Part shown: positions 45,503 through 55,137 of the stretch, piece after piece
Layout of the letters: every line of letters begins with the position of its first letter
How positions within the stretch are numbered: the first letter of the stretch is position 1
From: Streptomyces sp. HUAS CB01
GTDB lineage: Bacteria; Actinomycetota; Actinomycetes; Streptomycetales; Streptomycetaceae
Reading direction: 5' to 3'
Assembly (NCBI RefSeq): GCF_030406905.1
Contig: NZ_CP129137.1
Span: forward strand, 4,174,001 to 4,238,000
DNA: 64,000 bases
The notes under the pieces: model-generated
What the model saw: only the letters and a program-made list of their open reading frames with translations
Told to the model about the DNA's origin: nothing
The model's database searches: none
Made by a program: the position numbers and the translations under genes

Positions 45503-46021
45503 ATGCTCACGACCCTGAAGACCTCCTACACCGACACCCGCGCGGCCGACCTGGCCTGGGCACTGGGTCGGGAGCCGCTGCCCGCGCTCGCCGAGCTCGA
45601 TCTGGAACTGGCGGGCACCAAGCTGCAGTTGAGACTTCTGGGCGCCTCGCACCAGGTGCTGCTCGAAGGGAAGCACGGCACGTGCTCGGAGACGGTGGCG
45701 TGCATGCCCGGCCGCAGCACCCCGCTGCCGCTGGGCGTGGCGCGGCGGCTCGGGGACTGGGAGTACGACTTCGCCGCGCGCGTCGAGACGCTGTCCGAGG
45801 GCTCGTTCGCGGGGCGCGCGCAGGAACTGCTGGCGCTGGTGGCGGACCATCCGCACGGGCTCGCCGGCACGTTCCCCGGTTCGCCGCACGCCTTCACGGC
45901 GATGGTCGCCCAGCAGGTGGACGGCCAGTTGCGATGGCGGACCTGGCACGCGTACCCGCAGGAGGGCCAGTTGGTCGTGACCCGCACCCATGTCGGCGCG
46001 CGCGTGCCCGCATCGCGCTGA
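45503..46021 (+). CDS. DUF2617 family protein
   Basis: A 172-residue actinobacterial protein beginning MLTTLKTSYTDTRAADLAW. Seen are LDLELAGTKLQLRLLGASHQ and VACMPGRSTPLPLGVARRLG; the C-terminal WRTWHAYPQEGQLVVTRTH is typical of the family. No enzymatic motif. The ATG at 45503 has GGAG eight bases upstream. It stands 85 bases before the aminopropyltransferase-like gene, in the same direction, and may be co-transcribed. Confidence 0.82.
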   Translation: MLTTLKTSYTDTRAADLAWALGREPLPALAELDLELAGTKLQLRLLGASHQVLLEGKHGTCSETVACMPGRSTPLPLGVARRLGDWEYDFAARVETLSEGSFAGRAQELLALVADHPHGLAGTFPGSPHAFTAMVAQQVDGQLRWRTWHAYPQEGQLVVTRTHVGARVPASR

Positions 46022-46105
46022 CCCCGGCCGTCGCCACGGCATTTCGGGACAATTGCACCCGTGTGGGTGACGCTTCGGGATGGATGCGTGACGTAGCGTT
46101 ACGGC

Positions 46106-47638
46106 ATGATCGACCAGCCTGTGTCAGCAGCGGTGCGGGGCGGGGTGCGGCCGCCGCCCGTCCGTCCGGGCGCGGGCCGGTTCCTCGTCCTCCTCGTGGT
46201 CTTCGTCTGCGCCGCCTGCGGGCTGGTCTACGAGCTCGAACTCGTCGCCCTCGCCTCCTACTTGATCGGTGACTCCGTCACCCAGGCGTCCGTCGTGCTC
46301 TCCGTCATGGTCTTCGCGATGGGCATCGGCTCACTCCTCGCCAAGCGGCTGCGCTGCCACGCCGCCGTCGGCTTCGGGCTGGTGGAGGCGGCGCTCGCGC
46401 TGATCGGCGGCTGCTCGGCCCTCGTGCTGTACGCGGCGTTCGCCTGGCTCGGCGAGGCCCGGTACGCCCTGGTGGCCTTCTCGCTCGCGATCGGGGTGCT
46501 GATCGGCGCCGAGATCCCGCTGCTGATGAGCCTCATCCAGCGGGCGTCACGGTGCGGCGGCCGGGGCGAGGAGGACGCCGCGGGGACGGTCGCGGACCTC
46601 TTCGCCGCGGACTACGTGGGCGCGCTCGTCGGCGGTCTCGCGTTCCCGTTCCTGCTGCTCCCGTGGCTCGGGCAGCTGACCGGCGCCCTGCTCACGGGCG
46701 CGGTGAACGCGGTGGCCGGCGGGGCGCTGGTGCTGTGGCTGTTCCGGCGGGACATCTCGCCGCGGTCGCGGTGGTGGCTGATCGGGGCGAACCTGACCGT
46801 CCTGGCCGTGCTGGGCACCGCGACGGCGCTGGTCGCCGACTTCGAGTCGGCGGCGCGGCGGGCCGTGTACGGCGAGCCGGTGCGGGTGGCCGTGCACACC
46901 GGGGTGCAGGAGGTCGTCCTGACCGGCGCGGAGGACGGGCCCGTCGACCTGTTCCTGGACGGCAGGCTGCAGATGAGCGGCGGGGACGGGGACCGCCACC
47001 ACCGGGCGCTGGTACATCCCGCGATGCGCCGGGGCCCGCACGCGCGCGTGCTGATCCTCGGCGGGGGCGACGGACTCGCGGCGCGCGAGGTGCTGCGCCA
47101 CCCGGGGGTGGACTCGGTCACCGTGGTCGAGCTCGATCCGGGCATGGTGCGGCTGGCGCGCACGGATCCGGCGCTCTCCGCGCTGAACGGCCATGTGTAC
47201 CGGGACCCGCGGCTGCAGGTCGTGTACGCGGACGCCTTCCGCTGGCTGAGGGGCGCCACGGCCCCCCGCCACACGTACGACGTGGTGGTCTCGGACCTGC
47301 CCGACCCGGGGGTCACGCCCAGCACCAAGCTGTACTCGCAGGAGTTCTACGGTCTCGCCGCCGGGGTCCTCGCGGACGGCGGACGGCTCGCCGTTCACGC
47401 CGGGACGGTCGGGGCGCGCCCGCACGCGTACTGGACGGTCGAGTCCACGATCCGTGCGGCGGGCTTCGCGACGCGGCCGTACCGCGCGCCGGGCCGCCCC
47501 GACCGCGGCTTCGTCCTCGCCGTCCCCGCGGCGCGGGGCGCCCCGCCGGCCCCGGGACCCGGTGTGGTGAGCGTCGAGGACGAGCGGCCGGGGGACGTGC
47601 CGCCGTCGACGCTGCTGCGCCCGCGGTACGCCGAGTGA
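46106..47638 (+). CDS. Membrane-fused polyamine aminopropyltransferase-like protein
   Basis: A 510-residue protein. The N-terminal half has about seven helices ([20 protein letters not shown] onward). The C-terminal half is a spermidine-synthase-type Rossmann domain with [35 protein letters not shown] and [20 protein letters not shown]. The substrate-site Asp/Tyr are largely retained. The membrane-fused form is common in actinomycetes; its substrate may not be putrescine. Confidence 0.88.
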   Translation: MIDQPVSAAVRGGVRPPPVRPGAGRFLVLLVVFVCAACGLVYELELVALASYLIGDSVTQASVVLSVMVFAMGIGSLLAKRLRCHAAVGFGLVEAALALIGGCSALVLYAAFAWLGEARYALVAFSLAIGVLIGAEIPLLMSLIQRASRCGGRGEEDAAGTVADLFAADYVGALVGGLAFPFLLLPWLGQLTGALLTGAVNAVAGGALVLWLFRRDISPRSRWWLIGANLTVLAVLGTATALVADFESAARRAVYGEPVRVAVHTGVQEVVLTGAEDGPVDLFLDGRLQMSGGDGDRHHRALVHPAMRRGPHARVLILGGGDGLAAREVLRHPGVDSVTVVELDPGMVRLARTDPALSALNGHVYRDPRLQVVYADAFRWLRGATAPRHTYDVVVSDLPDPGVTPSTKLYSQEFYGLAAGVLADGGRLAVHAGTVGARPHAYWTVESTIRAAGFATRPYRAPGRPDRGFVLAVPAARGAPPAPGPGVVSVEDERPGDVPPSTLLRPRYAE

Positions 47639-47708
47639 GCGCCGTGAAAGGTGCGGGTTCCGCGCAGAAGGGCTCCCGTCGGGCCGGGGCTGAGTAGGCT
47701 CGGCTTCC

Positions 47709-48767
47709 ATGGAGCATGAGGTGTTCGTTCCGGTACCGGCAGACAGTCTCCGGCGGACGCTGGCCGACCCCGCGCGGGTCGCCCGGTGCGTCCCCGGGCT
47801 CCAGCAGGACGCCGACGCGTCGGCGGGCCCGCTCGTGGGCCGCCTGAAGGTCCGGGTGGGTGGTCACACGATCACGTACCGGGGCGCGCTCCGGATCACG
47901 GAGCGGGAGGGGGGATTCGCGGTCGAGGGCGAGGGCACGGAGGCCCGTGGCCACGGCTCGGCCAAGCTCGCCCTGACCGTCCGGCTCACCGGGACGGAGG
48001 GCGGTACCACGCTCGCCTTCACCGGATCGGCCCACGCGGACGGCCGCCTCGCCGACGCGGCACCCGGCGCGGCCGAACAGGCCGCGACCCGGCTCCTCGA
48101 CCGGTTCGCCTCGTCCCTGGGAGCCGCCACGGAGGCGGACGGGAAGCGCGGGGCGGCGGAAGGCGCCGAGTCCGCCGCGAGCCCGGACACGGACACGGGC
48201 AAGGACTCAGGCGCGAGCACGGGCACGGGCGCGGGTCCGGAGGCAGCCGGCGGTGCGACCGCGAGCGGAGCCGCAGCCGCGAAGGACTCCGGCGAGGACT
48301 CCGGGGAGGCCGGACGGCCGGACGACGCGGCCGGGGCGGCGGCGCCCGACCCGGGCGATGACCCCGCCACCGCACCGGCAGAGGCGGGCGGCGCTCTCGA
48401 GGACGCGCTGGACGACGAGGGTCCGGACGACGGCTCGGTGGGCGACGACGCCGTGGACGAGGGCCCAATGGACCAGGGCTCGGCCCTGTTCGAGGTCGAC
48501 GTACCCCCGTCCTCGCTGGACCCCCTGGCCGACGAGGTGTTCGGCGAGGACGAGGAGCCGCCCGCCGAGGCGGCCCATGCCCGCAGGACGATGATCGGCC
48601 GCAGTGCCGAAGAGGTCGACCACGCACCGCCGCGCGGCCGGTACGCCCCCGTCCCCGCACCCCAGCCCGCCTCCGCCGGGAGCACCCTGCGTTGGGCCGC
48701 CCCCGCCGCCGCGCTCGCCATCGCCTCCGCCGTGGTCGTGGGACGCGCGCTGCGTCGTCGCAGGTAG
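47709..48767 (+). CDS. CoxG/SRPBCC-domain protein with acidic linker and C-terminal helix
   Basis: A 352-residue protein. The SRPBCC domain (residues 1-145) begins VFVPVPADSLRRTLADPARV and contains VGGHTITYRGALRITE and the RLLDRFASSLG helix; it resembles CO-dehydrogenase subunit G (CoxG). A long acidic Ala/Asp/Glu/Gly linker follows to about residue 315, then a hydrophobic anchor (LRWAAPAAALAIASAVVVG) and Arg-rich tail. No CO-dehydrogenase genes are adjacent, so the name is structural only. Confidence 0.8.
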   Translation: MEHEVFVPVPADSLRRTLADPARVARCVPGLQQDADASAGPLVGRLKVRVGGHTITYRGALRITEREGGFAVEGEGTEARGHGSAKLALTVRLTGTEGGTTLAFTGSAHADGRLADAAPGAAEQAATRLLDRFASSLGAATEADGKRGAAEGAESAASPDTDTGKDSGASTGTGAGPEAAGGATASGAAAAKDSGEDSGEAGRPDDAAGAAAPDPGDDPATAPAEAGGALEDALDDEGPDDGSVGDDAVDEGPMDQGSALFEVDVPPSSLDPLADEVFGEDEEPPAEAAHARRTMIGRSAEEVDHAPPRGRYAPVPAPQPASAGSTLRWAAPAAALAIASAVVVGRALRRRR

Positions 48768-48833
48768 CCGACGGATCCTCAAGCGGCCCATACGACACGG
48801 GCGCACCTGGCCGTGCGCCAGTAGGGTCGGGGT

Positions 48834-49637
48834 GTGAGTAGCGAAGAGAACGTCCGGCTCACCGCCGGCGACGTCGAGTTGACCGTCACTCCGGGCAACG
48901 GCTGCCGGATCGGCAGCTTCCGCATCGCGGGTACCGAGCTGCTGCGGCAGGGTGAGCGATACGGCTGCTTCCCGATGGTTCCCTGGTGCGGCCGCACCGA
49001 GAACGGCCGCTTCCGCAACGGCGGCGTGGAGCACCAACTGCCCGTCAACGATCCGCCGCACGCCATCCACGGCACCGGGCGTGACACCGCGTGGCGGACC
49101 GCCCGGACCGGCCCCACCGAGGCCGTCTTCACCTACGAACTCGGCGAACCCTGGCCGTACACGGGGCTCGTCACCCAGACGTTCGAGCTGAGCGAGGACT
49201 CGCTGACACTCCAGCTCGGCGTCGAGACGTACGACGACTCGTTCCCCGCCCAGGCGGGCTGGCACCCGTGGTTCCAGCGCCACGCCTTCCCGGACGGCAA
49301 GGGCGTCCGGCTCGACTTCATCGCCGACTGGCAGGAGGAGCGCGGTTCCGACCACCTGCCCACCGGCCGGCGGGTCGCTCCGACGCCCGGCCCCTGGGAC
49401 GACTGCTTCGGCATGGAGGACGGTGTCGACGTCACCCTCACCTGGCCGGAACAGCTCGAGCTGACGGTGAAGAGCCGCACGGAGTGGGTGGTCGTCTACG
49501 ACGAGCAGGAGGAGGCGGTCTGCGTCGAGCCGCAGTCCGGCCCGCCGAACGGCCTCAACACCCATCCCCGCCTGGTCACACCCATCGACCCGCTGGAGAT
49601 CGCGACGACCTGGTCATGGCGTCGACTCGACGGGTGA
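48834..49637 (+). CDS. Aldose 1-epimerase-family protein
   Basis: A 267-residue galactose-mutarotase-fold enzyme interconverting sugar anomers. Seen are GCFPMVPWCGRTENGRF and NDPPHAIHGTGRD with the catalytic-site His. PAQAGWHPWFQRHAF supplies the second His, and CVEPQSGPPNGLN the catalytic Glu near residue 225. GTG start with TAGGGT six bases upstream, so probably leaderless. Monocistronic. Confidence 0.92.
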   Translation: MSSEENVRLTAGDVELTVTPGNGCRIGSFRIAGTELLRQGERYGCFPMVPWCGRTENGRFRNGGVEHQLPVNDPPHAIHGTGRDTAWRTARTGPTEAVFTYELGEPWPYTGLVTQTFELSEDSLTLQLGVETYDDSFPAQAGWHPWFQRHAFPDGKGVRLDFIADWQEERGSDHLPTGRRVAPTPGPWDDCFGMEDGVDVTLTWPEQLELTVKSRTEWVVVYDEQEEAVCVEPQSGPPNGLNTHPRLVTPIDPLEIATTWSWRRLDG

Positions 49638-49764
49638 CGGGTGACGGGTGACGGGTGAGGGGCGGCGGACCGGAGGGGGTGCATGGAGACCGGGCCGGGG
49701 CGGCCCCGGCGAGGCCGGAGGCGGTCCCGGCGGGGCCCGGAGGACAGGGCCTAAGCTCATGGCC

Positions 49765-50304
49765 ATGACTGACGTACGTGCTGAGCTGCTCCAGCAGATC
49801 AAGGACAAGGCCGTGGTGCACGGCAGGGTGACCCTCTCCTCGGGTCGTGAGGCCGACTACTACATCGACCTTCGCCGGATCACGCTGGACGGCGAGGCGG
49901 CGCCGATGGTCGGCCAGGTCATGCTTGATCTGACCGGGGACCTGGACTTCGACTGCGTCGGCGGCCTGACGCTGGGCGCCGACCCCGTCGCGTCCGCGAT
50001 GCTGCATGCCTCCGCGGCCCGGGGCGGGCGGCTGGACGCCTTCGTCGTGCGGAAGGCCCAGAAGACGCACGGGATGCAGCGGCGCATCGAGGGCGCGGAC
50101 GTCAAGGGCCGCCGGTGCCTCGTGGTCGAGGACACCTCCACGACCGGGGGTTCGCCGCTCACCGCCGTCGAGGCCGTCCGGGAAGCCGGAGGCGAGGTCG
50201 TCGCCGTGGCGACGATCGTGGACCGCGGCGCCGCCGGGGCGATCTCCGAGGCGGGGCTGCCCTATCTGACCGGATTCGAACTGTCGGACCTCGGTCTCGC
50301 CTGA
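49765..50304 (+). CDS. pyrE: Orotate phosphoribosyltransferase
   Basis: A 179-residue enzyme making OMP from orotate and PRPP in pyrimidine synthesis. Seen are VTLSSGREADYYIDLRRITL, VGGLTLGADPVASAMLHAS, the catalytic RKAQKTHGMQRRIEG and the PRPP loop CLVVEDTSTTGGSPLTAV. The start is the second ATG (49765): a TAAGCT box ends seven bases before it, fitting a leaderless transcript; the ATG at 49759 is too close to that box. Ends at a terminator that contains a parS site. Confidence 0.96.
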   Translation: MTDVRAELLQQIKDKAVVHGRVTLSSGREADYYIDLRRITLDGEAAPMVGQVMLDLTGDLDFDCVGGLTLGADPVASAMLHASAARGGRLDAFVVRKAQKTHGMQRRIEGADVKGRRCLVVEDTSTTGGSPLTAVEAVREAGGEVVAVATIVDRGAAGAISEAGLPYLTGFELSDLGLA

Positions 50305-50337
50305 TCCGGACAGCCGGATCTGACCTGCGCTTATCGC

Positions 50338-50374
50338 AAGGGGTGGGCGTTTCACGTGAAACGTCCCGCCCCTT
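50338..50374. promoter_or_regulatory. parS centromere site within a terminator-like hairpin
   Basis: GTTTCACGTGAAAC at 50349-50362 is the exact 14-bp ParB-binding palindrome. It forms the tip of a longer stem with arms AAGGGGTGGGC (50338-50348) and GTCCCGCCCCTT (50363-50374), one bulged base, followed by TTGTTCTC. It therefore also serves as the pyrE terminator. Streptomyces parS sites cluster near oriC. Confidence 0.92.
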
Positions 50375-50480
50375 GTTCTCTGAGCCCCCATGGGCGTCTG
50401 GAAAGATAGGTGCGACGATGACGTCGCCCCCAGGTCAGGGTGCCAAGCAACGCAAACCGCACATCACAAGGAGCGGACAG

Positions 50481-51503
50481 ATGCCCATCGCAACCCCCGA
50501 GGTCTACAACGAGATGCTCGACCGGGCGAAGGCAGGCAAGTTCGCCTACCCGGCCATCAACGTCACCTCGTCCCAGACCCTGCACGCTGCGCTGCGCGGT
50601 TTCGCGGAGGCCGAGAGCGACGGCATCGTCCAGATCTCCACCGGTGGTGCGGAGTACCTGGGTGGGCAGTACAACAAGGACATGGTGACCGGCGCCGTCG
50701 CCCTCGCCGAGTTCGCGCACATCGTGGCCGACAAGTACCCGGTCAACATCGCCCTGCACACCGACCACTGCCCGAAGGACAAGCTGGACGGCTACGTCCG
50801 TCCGCTCCTCGCCGTCTCCGAGCAGCGCGTCTCGCAGGGTCAGAACCCGCTCTTCCAGTCGCACATGTGGGACGGCTCCGCCGAGACCCTCGCCGACAAC
50901 CTGGCGATCGCCCAGGAGCTGCTGGCCCGCGCCGCCGCCGCCAAGATCATCCTCGAGGTCGAGATCACCCCGACCGGTGGCGAGGAGGACGGTGTCACGC
51001 ACGAGATCAACGACGAGCTGTACACCACCGTCGACGACGCCATCCGTACCGCCGAGGCGCTCGGCCTGGGCGAGAAGGGCCGCTACCTGCTGGCCGCGTC
51101 CTTCGGCAACGTCCACGGTGTCTACAAGCCGGGCAACGTCGTGCTCCGTCCCGAGCTGCTCAAGGACCTCCAGGAGGGCGTCGGCGCCAAGTACGGCAAG
51201 TCCGAGCCGTTCGACTTCGTCTTCCACGGCGGCTCCGGCTCCACGGCCGAGGAGATCGCGGTCGCGCTGGAGAACGGCGTCGTCAAGATGAACCTCGACA
51301 CCGACACCCAGTACGCCTTCACCCGCCCCGTCGCGGACCACATGCTCAAGAACTACGACGGTGTGCTGAAGGTCGACGGCGAGGTCGGCTCCAAGAAGAC
51401 CTACGACCCGCGCACCTGGGGCAAGGCCGCCGAGGCCGGCATGTCGAAGCGTGTCCTCGAGGCCTGCCAGGTGCTGCGCGCCGCCGGCAACAAGCTGAAG
51501 TAA
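50481..51503 (+). CDS. fba: Class II fructose-bisphosphate aldolase
   Basis: A 340-residue zinc aldolase of glycolysis and gluconeogenesis. Zinc and active-site motifs are ALHTDHCPKD, the Glu-rich ILEVEITPTGGEEDG, SFGNVHGVYKPG and FVFHGGSGSTAEE. The C-terminus WGKAAEAGMSKRVLEACQVL is standard. The ATG at 50481 has AAGGAGC upstream; the frame is open earlier but lacks homology there. Followed by a hairpin terminator. Confidence 0.97.
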   Translation: MPIATPEVYNEMLDRAKAGKFAYPAINVTSSQTLHAALRGFAEAESDGIVQISTGGAEYLGGQYNKDMVTGAVALAEFAHIVADKYPVNIALHTDHCPKDKLDGYVRPLLAVSEQRVSQGQNPLFQSHMWDGSAETLADNLAIAQELLARAAAAKIILEVEITPTGGEEDGVTHEINDELYTTVDDAIRTAEALGLGEKGRYLLAASFGNVHGVYKPGNVVLRPELLKDLQEGVGAKYGKSEPFDFVFHGGSGSTAEEIAVALENGVVKMNLDTDTQYAFTRPVADHMLKNYDGVLKVDGEVGSKKTYDPRTWGKAAEAGMSKRVLEACQVLRAAGNKLK

Positions 51504-51536
51504 CCGCAGCGAGCGGGACGAGACCAGTCCGACGTG

Positions 51537-51567
51537 AGGCCCGGTACCGGCGAGCGGTGCCGGGCCT
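51537..51567 (+). terminator. Terminator of fba
   Basis: 13-bp arms AGGCCCGGTACCG / CGGTGCCGGGCCT (one T-G pair) with a 5-base loop, 34 bases after the stop. Confidence 0.85.
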
Positions 51568-51592
51568 TCGTCCTGTCCGGAGGGATCCGACG

Positions 51593-52756
51593 TTGACGCA
51601 CCAGGCCACGTACGACTTCGACACCCCCGTCGACCGGCGCGGCACCGCCAGCGTGCAGTGGGACGGAGTCGCCGACCGGTTCGGCGTGGACGGACTGCTG
51701 CCGTTCACCATCTCCGACATGGACTTCGCGTCACCGCCGCAGGTGCTGGACGCCCTGCGGGAGCGCCTCGCCCACGGGGTCTTCGGGTACACCGACTGGC
51801 GTCTCGGTGCGTTCCGCGAGGCGATACGCGACTGGTACGCCCGGCGTTACGACACCACGCTCGATCCGGAGCGGATCGTGTACGGGCCGTCGGTGCTCAA
51901 CCAGGTGTCGCAGCTGCTGCGGATGTGGACGGAGCCGGGGGACGGAGTCGTCGTCCACACCCCCACGTACGACGGATTCCGCAAGGCGGTGACGGGGCTC
52001 GGGCGACAGCTCCGGGGGGTCGCGGTGGGCGACGAGGCAGGGCTGGAGCGGGAGCTCGCCCGGCCGGACGCGAAGGTGCTGATCCTCTGCTCGCCCCACA
52101 ATCCCACCGGCCGGGTGTGGACCGAGGACGAGCTGAAGGGGATCTCCCGGCTGGCGGGGGCGCACGGGGTCGCCGTGATCTCGGACGAGATCCACGCGGA
52201 CTTCGTGCACGACGGGCACCGGCATCTGCCGTGGACGCGGTTCGCGGACGAACGGGGACGGTGGGCCGTCGTCACCTCGGCGTCGAAGGCGTTCAACTTC
52301 CCGGCGCTGACCGGCTCGTACGGGATCATCGGCGACCCAGAGGAACGTACGGCGTTCGTCCGGCGGATGGAGACGGGCGAGGGGCTCGCCTCCCCGGCCG
52401 TGCTCTCGCTGACGGCGCACATCGCCGCGTACCGGGACGGAGCCGCCTGGCTGGACGCCGCCCGCGGCTATGTGGCGGGGAACCTGGCGATGCTCCGGGA
52501 GCGGCTGCGGTCGGCCTTTCCCGCCCTCGGCTGGGAGCCGCCGCAGGCGGGGTATCTGGCCTGGATCGACCTGCGGGCGCTGGGTGTGGACGACGAGGCG
52601 CTGCAGCGGGAGCTGGTCGAGCGGGAACGCGTCGCGATCATGCCGGGCGCGGTGTACGGGGCGGAGGGCTTCGTCCGCCTCAATCTCGGCTGCCCGCGGT
52701 CCAAGGCGGAGGCGGGCGCGGACGCGCTGGTACGGGCCCTGACCCGGCTGACCTGA
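51593..52756 (+). CDS. MalY/PatB-type PLP enzyme (C-S lyase/aminotransferase)
   Basis: A 387-residue fold-type I PLP enzyme. Seen are FTISDMDFASPPQVLDALRE, GVFGYTDWRLGAF, LCSPHNPTGRVWT, VISDEIHADFVHDGH and SASKAFNFPALTGSYGI with the Schiff-base Lys. The group contains cystathionine beta-lyases. The start is a TTG at 51593 with GGAGGGATCCGACG before it, a clear ribosome site; no ATG or GTG fits the domain start. Monocistronic after the fba terminator. Confidence 0.9.
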   Translation: MTHQATYDFDTPVDRRGTASVQWDGVADRFGVDGLLPFTISDMDFASPPQVLDALRERLAHGVFGYTDWRLGAFREAIRDWYARRYDTTLDPERIVYGPSVLNQVSQLLRMWTEPGDGVVVHTPTYDGFRKAVTGLGRQLRGVAVGDEAGLERELARPDAKVLILCSPHNPTGRVWTEDELKGISRLAGAHGVAVISDEIHADFVHDGHRHLPWTRFADERGRWAVVTSASKAFNFPALTGSYGIIGDPEERTAFVRRMETGEGLASPAVLSLTAHIAAYRDGAAWLDAARGYVAGNLAMLRERLRSAFPALGWEPPQAGYLAWIDLRALGVDDEALQRELVERERVAIMPGAVYGAEGFVRLNLGCPRSKAEAGADALVRALTRLT

Positions 52757-52953
52757 CCCGGCCGGCCCCTGACGCGGGCGATCCGGCTCGGGGTGTCCCG
52801 GACCCGGACCGCGAGGTCCGGCCCCGGCGCCGTCCGCGGGCCCCGTGACCGGCCGGTCCGAGCCTCCTCGGCTCCCGGCGTCTCCGGCCGCCGGGTCCGG
52901 ATCGAGGTCCGTGCCGGGTCGCCGGGAGCCGCGGAGGGCGGAATGATCGCCCT

Positions 52954-54411
52954 ATGGACATCAGGCTCGCGTCGGCCACCGGGCGCTGGATCGTCCTGAC
53001 GACCGTCCTCGGTTCCAGCATGGCCATGCTGGACTCCACCGTCGTCAACGTCGCCCTGCCCCACATCGGCGAGGACCTCGACGCCGATCTCGCCGAACTC
53101 CAGTGGACCGTCAACGCCTACATGCTGACCCTCGCCGGGCTGATCCTGCTGGGCGGGGCGCTGGGCGACAGGTACGGGCGACGGCGGGTGTTCGTCGTCG
53201 GCGTGGTGTGGTTCGCGCTCGCGTCGCTGGCCTGCGGACTGGCGCCGAACGCCCCCGTGCTGATCCTCGCCCGAGCGCTGCAGGGCGTCGGCGGGGCGCT
53301 GCTCACCCCGGGGTCGCTCGCGCTGATCCAGGCGAGTTTCCACCCGGACGACCGGGCCAAGGCCGTGGGTCTGTGGTCCGGTTTCGGCGGCGTCGGTGCG
53401 GCGGTCGGGCCGTTCGTCGGCGGATGGCTCGTCGACGGTCCCGGCTGGCGGTGGGTCTTCCTGCTGAACGTGCCGCTGGCCCTGCTGTGCGTGCCCGTGG
53501 CGCTGCGTCACGTACCCGAGTCGCGGGACCCGGCGGCGCACGGCCGGTTCGATGTACTGGGTGCGGCCCTGGGGGCGCTGAGTCTGGCACTGGTGACGTA
53601 CGCACTGATCGACGGCTCGTGGTGGACCGGCGTCGTGGGCGTGCTGACGGGCGCCGCGTTCGTCCGGTTGGAGCGGCGCCGGAAGGACCCGATGCTGCCG
53701 GTGTCGATCTTCCGCTCCCGGCTGTTCACCTCGGTCAATCTGGTGACCGTGTGCGTGTACGCGGGGTTCAGCGGCTTCTTCTTCCTCGTCGCGCTGCAAC
53801 TCCAGGTCGTGTCCGGCTACTCGGCCCTCGCGACGGGCACCGCCCTGCTGCCCACCACCGTGCTGATGCTGCTGCTCTCCGCACAGGCCGGGCAGCTCGG
53901 CGAGCGGATCGGCCCGCGCATCCCGCTCACGGTCGGCCCGTTGCTGTGCGCGGCCGGGATGCTGCTGATGCTGCGTGTCGGTCCCGACGCCTCCTACGTC
54001 TCCGATGTGCTGCCCGCCCTGCTGGTGCTGGGCCTGGGGATGGTGACCGTGGTGGCCCCGCTGACCGCGACCGTGCTGGCCTCCGTGGACACCGCGCGGG
54101 CCGGGATCGCCAGCGGCGTGAACAACGCGGCGGCCCGTGCGGCGGGGCTGCTCGCGGTGGCCGCGCTGCCGATGCTGGCCGGGATGGGGCCGGAGACGTA
54201 CCGGATCCCGGAGCAGTTCGCGGCCGCCTTCGCCCGGGCGATGCCCCTGTGCGCGGCGATCCTCGTGGTGGGTGCGGCACTCGCCTTCGCCCTGGTGCGG
54301 CGGCCGACGGAGGCACCCTGCCACGCCGCGTGCAGGGTGCACTGCGGTGTCGGCGCGCCACCGCTGGAGCCGGTGCCGGAGGCCGGGGACGCCAAGGGCC
54401 GCCGTCCCTGA
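52954..54411 (+). CDS. MFS drug exporter, DHA2 (14-helix) family
   Basis: A 485-residue proton-driven multidrug exporter. Motif D1 near the start is MAMLDSTVVNVALPHI, motif A GDRYGRRRVFVVG, motif B RALQGVGGALLTPGSLALI and motif C GPFVGGWLVDG. Fourteen helices are predicted. The C-terminal tail has Cys/His (CHAACRVHCG). Substrate unknown. No adjacent TetR regulator. Confidence 0.93.
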   Translation: MDIRLASATGRWIVLTTVLGSSMAMLDSTVVNVALPHIGEDLDADLAELQWTVNAYMLTLAGLILLGGALGDRYGRRRVFVVGVVWFALASLACGLAPNAPVLILARALQGVGGALLTPGSLALIQASFHPDDRAKAVGLWSGFGGVGAAVGPFVGGWLVDGPGWRWVFLLNVPLALLCVPVALRHVPESRDPAAHGRFDVLGAALGALSLALVTYALIDGSWWTGVVGVLTGAAFVRLERRRKDPMLPVSIFRSRLFTSVNLVTVCVYAGFSGFFFLVALQLQVVSGYSALATGTALLPTTVLMLLLSAQAGQLGERIGPRIPLTVGPLLCAAGMLLMLRVGPDASYVSDVLPALLVLGLGMVTVVAPLTATVLASVDTARAGIASGVNNAAARAAGLLAVAALPMLAGMGPETYRIPEQFAAAFARAMPLCAAILVVGAALAFALVRRPTEAPCHAACRVHCGVGAPPLEPVPEAGDAKGRRP

Positions 54412-54558
54412 CGAGGGCCACGCCGGCGGGGTGGTTCCGCCGCAGGTCAGCGCCCTCGCCCCGGCGCCCCGCGGATCCCTCGGAGGGGACGCCGGACCGC
54501 CTCGGGCACGACCGGTACCGGCTCCACGGATCCGCCCGCGACCTGTGACACTGAACCC

Positions 54559-54972
54559 ATGGCCATCCACGAGAACCTGCTGGGGGGACCGCCCCCCACC
54601 CATCTGCCCGACGACCCGGAGCCGCGGGAGATGCTCGCGAACGGCACGGCTCCCGCCGACGTCGCCGCGAAGTACCCGACCTCCTCGCTCGCCTGGGCCC
54701 AGCTCGCCGACGAGGCGTTCGAGGCCGGGCGGGTCGTCGAGTCGTACGCGTACGCGCGTACGGGATACCACCGGGGTCTGGACGCGCTGCGCCGCAGCGG
54801 CTGGAAGGGGCACGGCCCGGTGCCGTGGGAGCACGAGCCGAACCGCGGCTTCCTGCGTGCCCTGCACGCTCTCGCCCGCGCCGCGCAGGCGATCGGCGAG
54901 CAGGACGAGTACGAGCGCTGCAGCACGTTCCTGCGCGACTCGTCCGAGACGGCGGCCGACACCCTCGGCTGA
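54559..54972 (+). CDS. DUF3151 family protein
   Basis: A 137-residue, highly conserved actinobacterial protein. Seen are LLGGPPPTHLPDDPEPREML, then YPTSSLAWAQLADEAF and RTGYHRGLDALRRSGWKG. A TPR-like helical arrangement is suggested. GACACT six bases before the ATG may be a leaderless -10. Placed just before the kynurenine genes but separated from them by a strong terminator. Confidence 0.87.
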   Translation: MAIHENLLGGPPPTHLPDDPEPREMLANGTAPADVAAKYPTSSLAWAQLADEAFEAGRVVESYAYARTGYHRGLDALRRSGWKGHGPVPWEHEPNRGFLRALHALARAAQAIGEQDEYERCSTFLRDSSETAADTLG

Positions 54973-54992
54973 TCCCGCCGGACCGACCCGCA

Positions 54993-55029
54993 CGAGGGGC
55001 GGGTGCCCTGACCGGGCACCCGCCCCTCG
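54993..55029 (+). terminator. Perfect 16-bp terminator
   Basis: Arms CGAGGGGCGGGTGCCC / GGGCACCCGCCCCTCG with a 5-base loop, 20 bases after the DUF3151 stop. Confidence 0.92.
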
Positions 55030-55137
55030 CGTCACCCGCGGGACCCGTGTTTATGATGCGCGCAGGGGACCGGGGCTCCGAGACCACGAACGGAAGGAGC
55101 GGACCGCTACCCGGACACATGTGTCAGGAGACGGCGA

